A stretch of 64,000 nucleotides of DNA, from NCBI RefSeq assembly GCF_017104715.1, contig NZ_JAAGPI010000027.1, forward strand, positions 62,001-126,000, read 5' to 3'. The position numbers were made by a program, and so were the translations under genes. Under the pieces are notes generated by a model. It had not been told where the DNA came from and did no database searches. It saw only the letters and a program-made list of their open reading frames with translations. Numbering within the stretch: the first letter of the stretch is position 1; each line of letters opens with the position of its first letter. This document shows positions 17,273 to 25,274 of this stretch, piece by piece. The stretch is from Burkholderia sp. Ac-20365. GTDB lineage: Bacteria > Pseudomonadota > Gammaproteobacteria > Burkholderiales > Burkholderiaceae.

Positions 17273-17431
17273 TCATATCTGACCCATCAACAGCAACACG
17301 ATCACGACGATCAGCACCACGCCGAGGAGCCCGGTCGGGCGATAACCCCATTCGCGGCTGTACGGCCAGCTTGGCAGGGCGCCGATCAAGAGCAGGATCA
17401 GCACGATCAGCAGAATGGTTCCGAGGGTCAT
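17273..17431 (-). CDS. DUF3309-type small membrane protein
   Basis: This 52-residue protein is almost entirely hydrophobic: MTLGTILLIVLILLLIGA, then a short SWPYSREWGYRP loop, then a second membrane segment. This arrangement matches the DUF3309 family of small inner-membrane proteins of unknown function. The strong ribosome site AAGGAGAGATAAC before the ATG makes it very likely to be translated. No partner gene is evident; another small membrane protein gene lies 285 bp upstream on the same strand. Confidence 0.85.
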   Translation of the reverse strand: MTLGTILLIVLILLLIGALPSWPYSREWGYRPTGLLGVVLIVVIVLLLMGQI

Positions 17432-17680
17432 GTTATCTCTCCTTATATGGCCGGGCCACAAATGGAGACCGCGCTGGCGCGTACGGACAGCGTCCGTGGG
17501 CGCGCCGGCGGCCGGAGTATCGAGCGCGCGGAATGCGCGTTCCGTGGCTTACACGGCAGCAAGCCATGTGCCCGGCATATCGCGGGCTATGAACGCAGTG
17601 GGGCGGGGAATGGGCGCAGCAAAAGAAATCGCGCGCGGCTACCAGGCCGGCGCGCGAGTCGGAGAAATGTTCAGGCAATC

Positions 17681-17707
17681 AAAAACGGCGCGCCGCAAGC
17701 GCGGCGC
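17681..17707 (-). terminator. Terminator after the 57-residue membrane protein gene
   Basis: On the minus strand a 7-bp stem (17707-17701 with 17696-17690, loop GCTT) is followed a few bases later by TTTTT (17685-17681). The rest of 17432-17680 shows no convincing gene. Confidence 0.6.
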
Positions 17708-17715
17708 ATGTGCAG

Positions 17716-17889
17716 TCAGTGTCTGCGGCGCATCCTGTCGAAGACGTGATGCTCGGCGAGCCAGTGATGCATCATCCCTTCGCCCTGATGTTCGCGGCGA
17801 TAGGTGCGCGACTCGAACACCGAGAGCACGACGAGCACCAGCAAACCCACACCCAGTCCAACCAGACCTGCGATCGATTCGGCATCCAT
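17716..17889 (-). CDS. small single-span membrane protein of unknown function
   Basis: The 57-residue product starts MDAESIAGLVGLGVG and has one strong membrane segment (about residues 6-25). A basic, histidine-rich cytoplasmic tail follows, with HQGEGMMHHW and EHHVFDRMRRRH. An AGGAGG ribosome site lies six bases before the ATG at 17889. I do not recognise a named family. The terminator just downstream suggests a stand-alone transcription unit. Confidence 0.75.
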   Translation of the reverse strand: MDAESIAGLVGLGVGLLVLVVLSVFESRTYRREHQGEGMMHHWLAEHHVFDRMRRRH

Positions 17890-18058
17890 GGCGGCCTCCT
17901 TCGACAAACGCGACCCTGCTGCGTACATAGTAGAACAGCCACAGCAAGATGGCGCAAGGCGGGCGACGCCCAGGTTCGGCGGCGCACATTGCGCTTTGCG
18001 GGTAAACTCGTGCCCCGCGACGTCATCCGTCGATGCTCAAACTTGGTTCAAAAAGTCC

Positions 18059-18232
18059 ATGAAGCGCTTCCTGCTCGCTGCCTCGCTGTTTTCGATGTTC
18101 GCCCTGTCGGCGTGTGCCGACGATCCGACCGTCCACCATCACGTGCCGCCGAAGGATCCCGCCGATTACCACGGCGTGCCGACCGACACCCGTCCGCCCT
18201 CGATGATCGACGCGCCCGCTGCGCCTCAGTAA
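18059..18232 (+). CDS. small lipoprotein of unknown function
   Basis: The 57-residue precursor begins MKRFLLAASLFSMFALSAC, a typical lipoprotein signal with lipobox LSAC (cysteine 19). The mature part is about 39 residues, rich in Asp, Pro and His (DDPTVHHHVPPKDP). No domain is recognised. It runs convergent to the MATE gene, 30 bp away. Confidence 0.75.
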   Translation: MKRFLLAASLFSMFALSACADDPTVHHHVPPKDPADYHGVPTDTRPPSMIDAPAAPQ

Positions 18233-18262
18233 ACGCGCGCTGCGCCGTTCGACGGCGCCAGC

Positions 18263-19645
18263 CTATGTGGTATTGCCCGGCAACACAGCGGGCCCGACAT
18301 CGCGGGCCAGACGCGGCAGCAGGCGCAACAGCGTAAGGCCGCGCGCAGCCATGAAGATCATCAGCGCGGCCCATAACCCGTGATTGCCGTGCGTGCCGGC
18401 GAGCGCCCACGAAGCGGCGAGAAACACGCCGAGCGACACCACCATCGACGTCATCAGATCGCGCGTGCGCGTCGCGCCGATGAACACGCCGTCGAGCAGA
18501 AAGCCCCATACGGACACGATCGGCGAAAGCGCGGTCCACGGCAGGAAGGCTTCCGCCGTCGCGCGTACCACGGCCTGATCGGTAAGTCGCTCGATGATCC
18601 ACACACCCGCCATCCAGTAGACGACTGAGAACGCGAGCGCGCCCAGCGCCGACCATAACAGCGTGACCTTGACGGCCTGCCGGAAAGCGTCGCGATCGCG
18701 TGCGCCGATGGCCGCGCCGACGAGCGCTTCCGCCGCATGCGCGAAGCCGTCGAGCCCGTAACCCATGAAGGTCTGGAAGTTCAGCAGCAACGCGTTGGCG
18801 GCCAGCGTCGCGTCGCCTTGCCTTGCGCCCAGATGCGCGAACCAGCCGAACGCGCCGAGCAGGCACAGGGTCCGCACGAAGATGTCGCGATTGATGGCTA
18901 CCATGCGCCTGAGCGCCGCGCGATCGAACAGCGCAGCGCGCTTCAGCGGAGGCAGGCCGCGCACGCGCATCTGCCAGAGCAGCAGGGCGCCGAACACGAA
19001 GCCGAGTGCATCGGCTGTCGCTGTGGCCGCGCCGATGCCCGCCACGCCCCAGTTGAACGCATAGACATAGAGCAGCACGGCAACGATGTTCACCGTGTTG
19101 ATGAACACCTGCGTCGCGAGCGCGACCCGCACGCGCTGCGTGCCCAGCAGCCAGCCGAGCACCACATAGTTGCCGAGCGCGAGCGGCGCGGCCCAGATGC
19201 GCGCGTGGCAGTAGGCGCGGGCGTGCCGCTGCACGTCGTCGCTGCCGCCGATCGCGCGTACGGCGAATTCGATCAGCGGCGTTTGCACGGCAAGGATGAC
19301 GGCGCCGATCGCGAACGCGAGCAGCATCGCGCGCACGATGTTCATGCGCAAGCCGGCCTGATCGTTGGCACCGAATGACTGCGCGACGAGCCCCGTCGTG
19401 CCCATGCGCAAGAAGCCGAAGCCCCAGAACACGAAATTGAAGAACAGCCCGCCGAGCGCCACGCCGCCGAGGTATGCCGCGCTGTCGAGATGGCCGGCGA
19501 CGGCGGTATCGACGGCGCCGAGGATCGGTTGCGTCAGATTGGCGAGGACGATAGGGAAGGCGAGCGTCAGCACGCGCCGGTGCCAGCGCGTGGGCACAGC
19601 GGCCGCGGGGTCGATCGCGGCGCCGTCGTCGGCGCGATCGCTCAA
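18263..19645 (-). CDS. MATE-family multidrug/Na+ exporter (DinF/NorM type)
   Basis: MATE exporters expel cationic drugs or metabolites using a sodium or proton gradient. From the chosen start the protein is 460 residues with about 12 membrane segments. The first repeat begins at FPIVLANLTQPILGAVDTAVAGHL, the classic MATE N-terminus. I chose the TTG at 19645 because it overlaps the stop of the upstream DUF2288 gene as TTGA, giving translational coupling; the longer reading frame would overlap DUF2288 entirely. The DinF subgroup is likely from the motif but not certain. Confidence 0.88.
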   Translation of the reverse strand: MSDRADDGAAIDPAAAVPTRWHRRVLTLAFPIVLANLTQPILGAVDTAVAGHLDSAAYLGGVALGGLFFNFVFWGFGFLRMGTTGLVAQSFGANDQAGLRMNIVRAMLLAFAIGAVILAVQTPLIEFAVRAIGGSDDVQRHARAYCHARIWAAPLALGNYVVLGWLLGTQRVRVALATQVFINTVNIVAVLLYVYAFNWGVAGIGAATATADALGFVFGALLLWQMRVRGLPPLKRAALFDRAALRRMVAINRDIFVRTLCLLGAFGWFAHLGARQGDATLAANALLLNFQTFMGYGLDGFAHAAEALVGAAIGARDRDAFRQAVKVTLLWSALGALAFSVVYWMAGVWIIERLTDQAVVRATAEAFLPWTALSPIVSVWGFLLDGVFIGATRTRDLMTSMVVSLGVFLAASWALAGTHGNHGLWAALMIFMAARGLTLLRLLPRLARDVGPAVLPGNTT

Positions 19646-19950
19646 CCGCGTTCCTGCACGCAGACCCACGGCGACACGACGACGGCCCACAGCTCGGGCT
19701 CGCGCGCGGCGAAGTCGGCCGCCGTCTCTGCCTGCACGCGTTCGACCAGTCCCGCCGACAGCCATTGCGTGACCTGGGTCGTATCGTCGCTGGCGATAGC
19801 TTCGGCGACGCTCACCAGATCGAGATCGCGCGCGACGCGCAGCAGCATGCCGCGCGCAAAGAAGCGTTCGAGATCGACCCAGTCGATCTTCGCGGTTTCA
19901 CCGAGCAGTTTGTGGTACAGCGGGCTTTGTGGGGTGTCGGGGGATGTCAT
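19642..19950 (-). CDS. DUF2288 domain protein
   Basis: A 102-residue soluble protein with the DUF2288 pattern: KLLGETAKIDWVDLERFFARG, VAEAIASDDTTQVTQWL and ELWAVVVSPWVCVQER. The function is unknown in the family. It is coupled by a 4-base TTGA overlap to the MATE exporter gene, so the two are made together. Confidence 0.85.
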   Translation of the reverse strand: MTSPDTPQSPLYHKLLGETAKIDWVDLERFFARGMLLRVARDLDLVSVAEAIASDDTTQVTQWLSAGLVERVQAETAADFAAREPELWAVVVSPWVCVQERG

Positions 19951-20457
19951 GACGTTGGCAACCAGCAGGGCATGTCGTGCTTATCGTGCATTTGGTGCAC
20001 ATCGGACGCGTCGGCGGCATGCGCCGGCACGGGCGGGCGTAACTATAAACCATAGGCGACGGCGGGCCACTTCGCTCGCGGGATGCGTATTTCGCGAGAC
20101 ATGCCGCTCATCGAATCGCGTGATGGAGTTTAAAGGCGCGCTATACGGAAACTCGGAAATTCGTTAAATCTGATGAATTGCCGGAGAGGTATTGCAACCG
20201 AAAGGTGCGTTGGCGCACCAAGTTCCGCTATTGCCGCGATTGAACTAAAACGCGTGATTTCGACGAATATCGCAGTCCAGATCAATTCGCGCCTTACATT
20301 ATCACGTTGCTCCGAAAGGCCCGTCCGACGTGGGTTTGAGAGCAACCGGGTATTGCGCGAATTGCGCATTTTTCGAGAAGCAGTGCGTTGATTCGGTTTG
20401 CAGAATGACAGGTGCGTCATTCACTTCGACATCCAACCGTGCGCCGACTCACACTAT

Positions 20458-20488
20458 TTGCACAATTAATCGATTGCGTGGGTATAGG
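20458..20488 (+). promoter_or_regulatory. Putative promoter of the candidate small RNA
   Basis: A -35-like TTGCAC (20458-20463) and a -10-like TATAGG (20483-20488) are 19 bp apart; GGTATA two bases earlier would give 17 bp. The match is moderate. Confidence 0.45.
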
Positions 20489-20493
20489 GGCGT

Positions 20494-20584
20494 TGCTAGA
20501 TTTCGTCTCGGCGCATGGTGAACCGGTCCTTTGCCGATATGCGCCGAACCCCCGTTTGCCCGGCCTCGTGCCGGGCATTTTTTT
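20494..20584 (+). ncRNA. Candidate small RNA with its own terminator
   Basis: About 90 bases downstream of a promoter-like sequence hold a 9-bp perfect stem (20508-20516 with 20539-20547) and a C-rich linker. A strong terminator follows: an 8-bp stem (20557-20564 with 20570-20577) and seven T residues. No protein gene on this strand ends here; the nearest plus-strand gene stops 2.3 kb upstream, so the terminator must belong to something else. The 5' end is a guess. Confidence 0.5.
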
Positions 20585-20620
20585 GCCCGCGCGGACCGGC
20601 GTGCAGACGACGGGTTGCGA

Positions 20621-20950
20621 CTACTGCTTGCAGCGGACCACCATCGAACGGTTCTTCACGTTGGCGCCGAGCACGCCGCCCAGGGTGCCGCCCGCAGTCC
20701 CGCCATTGTCGACATCCTTCGAGACCACGTCGTAGCCATAGGCGCCGCATGCTTCGCCCGCGCGCTTGTAGCATTCGCCCCAGTTCTGGCTCGCGTCGCT
20801 GCCGCTGCAATTGATTGCAAAGCCTGTGTCGCCGTTCGGCAGATAGGTGAGTGTCGTCGATCCCGAACTGGCGCAGCCTGCAAGGCTCGCCAGAGCGACG
20901 ATCGCGAGGCTTGCCGCCGTCGCATGTACTGCCGCAAGGGCGTTTTTCAT
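20621..20950 (-). CDS. hypothetical lipoprotein, cysteine-rich and glycine-rich
   Basis: The 109-residue precursor has a signal peptide with lipobox LAGC (cysteine about residue 26). The mature protein contains four more cysteines (INCSGS, GECYKRAGEACG, VVRCKQ), which could form two disulfides, and a glycine-rich stretch GGTAGGTLGGVLGA. I do not recognise a family. The start at 20950 has AGAGAGGA upstream. The next gene on the strand is the NlpD-like lipoprotein, 144 bp away. Confidence 0.75.
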   Translation of the reverse strand: MKNALAAVHATAASLAIVALASLAGCASSGSTTLTYLPNGDTGFAINCSGSDASQNWGECYKRAGEACGAYGYDVVSKDVDNGGTAGGTLGGVLGANVKNRSMVVRCKQ

Positions 20951-21094
20951 CGGAGTGTCCTCTCTGTGTCGTTGCGCGGATGAACGCGGTGTCGACAGGC
21001 GTGGCACGGAGCGTGCCCGCCTGCCCATGTGATGGAGCCGCGTGCGGCCGCCTGAGTTCCTTCGCGGTTCCCGTCTCGGCGCCGGCGCAAAGCG

Positions 21095-21814
21095 TCAGCG
21101 CGGCGGCAGCGAGCGCGCCGGGTCGATCGAACGGCCCGCGTAACGCAGCTCGAAATGCAGCATCACGCGGTCGTTGTCGGAGTCGCCCATCTCGGCGATC
21201 TTCTGACCTTGCTGGACCGTCTCGCCTTCCTTCACGAGCAACGTGCGATTGTGCGCGTAGGCCGTCAGGTAATCGGCGTTGTGCTTGATGATCAGCAGGT
21301 TGCCGTAGCCGCGCAGGCCGTTGCTCGCATAGACGACCGTGCCGCCCGCCGCAGCGAAGACGGGTGTGCCTGCGGCGTTGGCGATATCGATGCCCTTCGA
21401 ATTGTTGCCGTCGAAGCCTCGCACCACGTTGCCCGTCGCCGGCCAGATCAGCGAGATCGACGACGCGGGCGATGATGGCGCATCGGCAGCCGTGCCGCGG
21501 GGCGCAGACGAAGCGCTCGCCGATGTGCTGGCCGACGTGCCCGCACTGCTACGCGCCGCACTCGTGCCCGCCGTCGCGGTGCCGGCCGGTGGCGCGACGC
21601 GCAGCACCTGGCCGACCTCGAGCGAATCGGGGTTCGACAGATTGTTCCAGCGCGCGAGGCTCTGCACCGACGTGCGATTGCTACGCGCGATCTTGTACAG
21701 CGTGTCGCCCCGTTCGACGCGGTAGAAGCCCGGACCTACGGGCGCCGAGCCGCACGCGGCCAGTGCTGCGACCAAGGCCGCGCAGACCAGCCGTCTGATT
21801 TTTGTTGTCAACAT
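21095..21814 (-). CDS. NlpD-like lipoprotein with LysM and degenerate LytM (M23) domain
   Basis: The 239-residue lipoprotein (lipobox LAAC) has one LysM peptidoglycan-binding domain (YRVERGDTLYKIARSN onward). A low-complexity Ser/Ala/Thr linker and a C-terminal LytM domain follow. The usual zinc site HxGxD is replaced by NSKGIDIA, as in NlpD. The protein therefore probably activates a cell-wall amidase at division rather than cutting peptidoglycan itself. This resemblance is family knowledge; the genes usually beside nlpD (surE, pcm, rpoS) are absent, so it may be a paralogue. Confidence 0.85.
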   Translation of the reverse strand: MLTTKIRRLVCAALVAALAACGSAPVGPGFYRVERGDTLYKIARSNRTSVQSLARWNNLSNPDSLEVGQVLRVAPPAGTATAGTSAARSSAGTSASTSASASSAPRGTAADAPSSPASSISLIWPATGNVVRGFDGNNSKGIDIANAAGTPVFAAAGGTVVYASNGLRGYGNLLIIKHNADYLTAYAHNRTLLVKEGETVQQGQKIAEMGDSDNDRVMLHFELRYAGRSIDPARSLPPR

Positions 21815-21947
21815 TGGACCTCGCAAGACGCCGCCGCGCGCCGATCCCGATCACGCGGCAGTTGCAAAACGTCAGATTTTAACGGTTTTGCAAGGTGCCA
21901 CCCGTTTTCGGGCCCAGGCGGCGCGCAGCCGCGTGCCATTCAACGAC

Positions 21948-22865
21948 TCAGGGCAGCGTGCCGACGCTGATACGCAGCGACGCTGTTTCGGTATCGCCCG
22001 CTTCGAGCCAGCGCAGGCCCTGGCCGTTGTGGATCGCATCGGGCAGGCCGAGCCAGGGCTCGACGCAGAAGAAGTCCGATTCGGGCTTTTCGGTCCACGT
22101 CGTGACGGCGAACCAGGGCACCGAGCCGGGTCGCTGCAGATCGATCGTGATGCTGCGGTTCAGGCCGAGCGCAACGAGGCGCACGACGTGATCCGGCGCG
22201 CCGTCGAGGCAGTGGAAGCGGTCCTGAATGCCCGCATCGTCGAGCCGGTAGTCCGGTTCGCCCGCGACCGCCGCGCTGAGCGAGCCGTCGGGCAACTGGT
22301 GGCGGCGCAGCGTGCGCGGCAGTTCGAGCACGGTTTCGCCGCGCTGTTCGTGCGGCAGCGTGAAGTAGAAGTGGTGACCCGCGTAGTAGGGCAGCGGCGC
22401 GCTGCCGGCGTCGCCCGTGTTGGTCGTGATGAAGTCGACGTCGAGCGTGTGCGCATCGACGAGCGTGTACTTCGCCTCGAACCGGAAGCTGAACGGATAG
22501 CCGGCGCGGGTCGCGTCGCTGTCGGTCAGCGTCATGGTGATCGAGCGGGCGGTTTCGTCGACGCTCGCTTCGAACGGGAGGTCGCGTGCGAAGCCGTGCA
22601 TGGGCAGCTCGCGCACGGTGCCTTGTGCGTCCTTCCAGCGTCCGATCTGTCCGTCGACGAAATGGCGGCCGAGAAACGGAAACAGCAGCGGATTGCCGCC
22701 GCGCACGCGCGCGGGCTGGCTCCAGTTGGCGTTCTCGGGCCAGAAGATCACCGACTGGCCGTCGATGTCCCACGACAGCAGGCGGCCGCCCGCCTGAGGC
22801 GCGAAGCGAAGGAGCGAGGCGTCGCGTGCGATCTCGATGATGTCCTGTTGCTGGAATTGAGGCAT
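21948..22865 (-). CDS. aldose 1-epimerase family protein
   Basis: The 305-residue protein has the galactose-mutarotase fold signatures: GGRLLSWDIDG and NPLLFPFLGR near the N-terminus, PMHGFAR with the first conserved histidine, YAGHHFYF with the second, and FCVEPW with the catalytic glutamate. Such enzymes interconvert alpha and beta anomers of sugars or act on sugar phosphates. The exact substrate cannot be told from the sequence. The gene stands alone, without sugar-catabolic neighbours. Confidence 0.88.
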   Translation of the reverse strand: MPQFQQQDIIEIARDASLLRFAPQAGGRLLSWDIDGQSVIFWPENANWSQPARVRGGNPLLFPFLGRHFVDGQIGRWKDAQGTVRELPMHGFARDLPFEASVDETARSITMTLTDSDATRAGYPFSFRFEAKYTLVDAHTLDVDFITTNTGDAGSAPLPYYAGHHFYFTLPHEQRGETVLELPRTLRRHQLPDGSLSAAVAGEPDYRLDDAGIQDRFHCLDGAPDHVVRLVALGLNRSITIDLQRPGSVPWFAVTTWTEKPESDFFCVEPWLGLPDAIHNGQGLRWLEAGDTETASLRISVGTLP

Positions 22866-23058
22866 GGCGATGGCGATAGAAAGCGGTTGAGAGGGCCGGC
22901 GTGCACGATTGTGGCGCGAAAAGTGCGGCGACGCCTATTGTGCTACGGGGAAACCCTTCTGGGGAAATTGCGGGTGTTACCGCACAGTCAGCGCCAACGA
23001 TAATGTGCTCGAACACCGGCTGCGGCCGGGCCCGATCACTCGGTTTTCTGGAGGGGCG

Positions 23059-23145
23059 ATGGATCTCGCAATGGCAATGAGCGTGGCACTGTTCGGTATG
23101 TTTACGGGCAGTACGATTTATTTCTTTTATAAATTTGCACGCTGA
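23059..23145 (+). CDS. 28-residue single-span membrane microprotein
   Basis: The sequence MDLAMAMSVALFGMFTGS, followed by TIYFFYKFAR, forms one membrane helix with a basic C-terminal end. An excellent ribosome site, GGAGGGG, lies at 23050-23056 before the ATG. A hairpin (23172-23192) and a strong terminator (23213-23239) follow, so it looks like a complete small transcription unit. The family is not recognised; size and shape resemble small subunits of membrane complexes such as KdpF-like or oxidase peptides, but there is no evidence for either. Confidence 0.65.
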   Translation: MDLAMAMSVALFGMFTGSTIYFFYKFAR

Positions 23146-23212
23146 CACGGGGCGACGAGAATCCACGTTGAACCGTCGGCACGTACCGACGGTCCACGCA
23201 GCCTCCGCACGC

Positions 23213-23239
23213 AGGCCCGCCTTTCAGGCGGGCCTTTTT
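23213..23239 (+). terminator. Rho-independent terminator after the microprotein gene
   Basis: A perfect 10-bp stem (23213-23222 with 23226-23235) with a 3-base loop is followed by T residues. A second hairpin, ACCGTCGG with CCGACGGT, lies at 23172-23192. Confidence 0.88.
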
Positions 23240-23417
23240 GCTTTCATCGCCGTAATGAGTCTTTCGATCTTTTTGCGATGCGGAAAGATTCTGTTAAAAG
23301 CGAATTTTTGTCCTTGGCGCTGCCGGGTCGGCCCTTCATAATCGACCCGCCTTCAGAAGCCGGACATCATGCTCCGGCAAGCTGTTCAACCTCCCCACTT
23401 TTCAAAAGGACCGACGC

Positions 23418-24248
23418 GTGAGCCTGTCGTTTTTGATCTTTTTGAGCGTGCTGCAGGGCGTCACGGAACTGTTTCCGGTGAGCAGTCTTGGTCACACGCT
23501 GCTCGTTCCCGCCCTGTTCGGCATGCATATCGACAAGCATGCGCCGCAGCTGCTGCCGTTTCTCGTCGCGCTGCATCTGGGTACGGCATTCGCGCTGCTG
23601 TGGTACTTCCGCGAGCGCTGGGTCGCGCTGATCAGCGGCTTTTTCGCGTCGCTGTCGGGGCGCCGCAATGACGATGGCCACATGATGTGGGCGCTCATCA
23701 TCGGGACGATTCCGGCGGGTCTGGTGGGACTCGTGCTCGAAAAGCGCCTCGAGCGTGTATTTCACGATTTGCGTATCGTCGCGATCGCGCTGATCGTCAA
23801 CGGTATCCTGCTGTGGTTCGGCGACCGGCTGCAGCGTGCGCGCGCGCACCAGGCGCCGGAGAAGCTGACGTTCAAGCAGGCGTTCCTGGTCGGCCTTGCA
23901 CAGATCGGCGCGCTGATCCCGGGATTCTCGCGCAGCGGCCTGACGATGATCGCGGGCAACGGCGCGGGACTCACGGCCGAAAAGGCTGCCGAATTCTCGT
24001 TCCTGCTCGGCACGCCGATTATTTTCGCGGCGGGCATTCTCGAATTGCCGAAGCTGTTTCATGCGCCTGGTCAACTCGCTGACGCGCTGCTGGGTGGCGT
24101 GCTGACGGCGATTGCTGCGTATCTGAGCGTGCGGTTCCTGATGCGCTATTTCGAAGGACGCGGCCGTCTGGCGTCGTTCGGCGTGTATTGCGTGATCGCA
24201 GGCGTGGTGTTTCTCGGCTGGTTCATTACGCATCCGCAACCGGTCTGA
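23418..24248 (+). CDS. uppP: undecaprenyl-diphosphate phosphatase (BacA/UppP)
   Basis: UppP recycles the lipid carrier undecaprenyl pyrophosphate for peptidoglycan and other envelope polymers, and can give bacitracin resistance. The 276-residue membrane protein has both family motifs: the glutamate-rich ELFPVSSLGH near residues 17-26 and PGFSRSGLT in the middle. The start is GTG at 23418, with AAGGA seven bases upstream. It is followed by its own terminator. Confidence 0.93.
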   Translation: MSLSFLIFLSVLQGVTELFPVSSLGHTLLVPALFGMHIDKHAPQLLPFLVALHLGTAFALLWYFRERWVALISGFFASLSGRRNDDGHMMWALIIGTIPAGLVGLVLEKRLERVFHDLRIVAIALIVNGILLWFGDRLQRARAHQAPEKLTFKQAFLVGLAQIGALIPGFSRSGLTMIAGNGAGLTAEKAAEFSFLLGTPIIFAAGILELPKLFHAPGQLADALLGGVLTAIAAYLSVRFLMRYFEGRGRLASFGVYCVIAGVVFLGWFITHPQPV

Positions 24249-24276
24249 TTGCACAGATTGATCGGTTATAATCGCG

Positions 24277-24303
24277 GGCCTGGCGTTGCTGCCGGGCCTT
24301 TTT
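24277..24303 (+). terminator. Rho-independent terminator after uppP
   Basis: An 8-bp stem (24277-24284 with 24291-24298, one G-T pair) and a T run follow 28 bases after the uppP stop. Confidence 0.82.
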
Positions 24304-24396
24304 GTTTGCGCTGCATGGTTTGGTTTGCTGCTCATGCCCTGGCTGCTCTGGCGAGAGCTTGAGCGTGGATAAGCCAGGTTAAAATTCCGGTTTCGC

Positions 24397-24471
24397 CTCC
24401 CCATAGTTCAACGGATAGAACACGGGTCTTCTAAACCTGAAATCGAGGTTCGATTCCTCGTGGGGGGGCCA
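24397..24471 (+). tRNA. tRNA-Arg (anticodon TCT)
   Basis: A 75-base cloverleaf. The D arm is GTTC-AACGGAT-AGAAC. The anticodon stem CGGGT/ACCTG encloses loop CTTCTAA with anticodon TCT (AGA/AGG codons). The T arm is CGAGG-TTCGATT-CCTCG, and CCA is encoded. The acceptor stem pairs CTCCCCA with TGGGGGG and includes one G-T pair. A weak promoter may lie at 24359-24385. Repeat copy C begins directly after the gene. Confidence 0.93.
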
Positions 24472-24475
24472 TCAG

Positions 24476-25223
24476 GTTTTTGTTTTTGTTTTTGGTTTTG
24501 TTTGTCTTGCGACGCTGGTTTGGTTTGCTCGTGTTGTCGCTGGCATCCGCGGTTTGCCTTCGTTGTTCAGGCGTTGCCCCTGTGCGGGGCGGCACTTACT
24601 TTCTTTGCCGCGGCAAAGAAAGTAAGCAAAGAAAGCCGCTCACACCGCCAATTCTTGACATCTACCCACGGGCCCTCAACAGCCCCGTCCCGTCCGCGGT
24701 ATCTCCCTTCTCGATGCCCGCTGCCAACGCTTCGAATTGGCTCATCACCCGCTTCACACTCCCGCGTCGCCGCCTGCGCGATCAAATCGCCCGCGTTCTT
24801 TAGCGGCAAACTGTGTGGCGGGTTTCGCGGCATACACGCACCACTTCGGACTGAAAAGCGGGATCGGTGTCGTAAGAGCGCCGACGTGTGAAGCACTACG
24901 ACCTACACATAGTTTGCCACCTGGGCGGCCGTAATCATGCGCTGCCGCTGGCTGTGTTACGGGTGCTTGAAGTGGGTGAGGCGCCTGTTCAAGGCGCTGG
25001 CAACGGGCAATGAATGGCAGATTGCCGTTTGAAGTGGAGGACCCGTTGGGGGCCCTCAGGCGGAGGTCAAGAACGGGCGGTGTTAGCCCGCTTTCTTTGC
25101 TTACTTTCTTTGCGGCGGCAAAGAAAGTAAGTGCCGCCCCGCACAGGGGCAACGCCTGAAGCACCATTAACACAACGCGGATGCCGAAAAAAAACCGAAA
25201 CGAACCAAAAAGAACCAAAAAAC
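24476..25223. repeat. Nested inverted-repeat element, copy C (inverted)
   Basis: This copy is in the opposite orientation to A, B and D: the arm type that lies on the left in those copies lies on the right here. Palindromes are at 24595-24626 and 25100-25131, and the core inverted repeat is at 24805-24821 and 24902-24918. It fills the gap between tRNA-Arg (plus) and the phosphoesterase gene (minus). The outermost right arm (25180-25223) is degraded into A-rich sequence. The remaining 50 bases before the phosphoesterase stop show no feature. Confidence 0.9.
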
Positions 25224-25274
25224 GCCCGTACTTAGTCGCAATGACAGGCGACGGGCCCACCCATTCCCACTCGA

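Larger units (their letters stand above)
19951..20620. other. 670-bp gap with lower GC content; no protein gene recognised
   Basis: The stretch is clearly richer in A and T than its surroundings, especially 20100-20480. Short reading frames on both strands have no ribosome sites and no recognisable family. The right end holds a promoter-like sequence, a 9-bp hairpin and a strong terminator on the plus strand, described separately as a candidate small RNA. The gap could be a remnant of transferred DNA. Confidence 0.6.

Noticed and set aside
17415..17930. Plus-strand 171-codon frame over the small membrane protein genes
   Set aside because: It is antisense to a gene with a strong ribosome site and to a terminator, and shows no domain.
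20130..20420. Minus-strand 96-codon frame in the A+T-rich gap
   Set aside because: No ribosome site, no family and unusual composition; it could be a remnant but cannot be supported.
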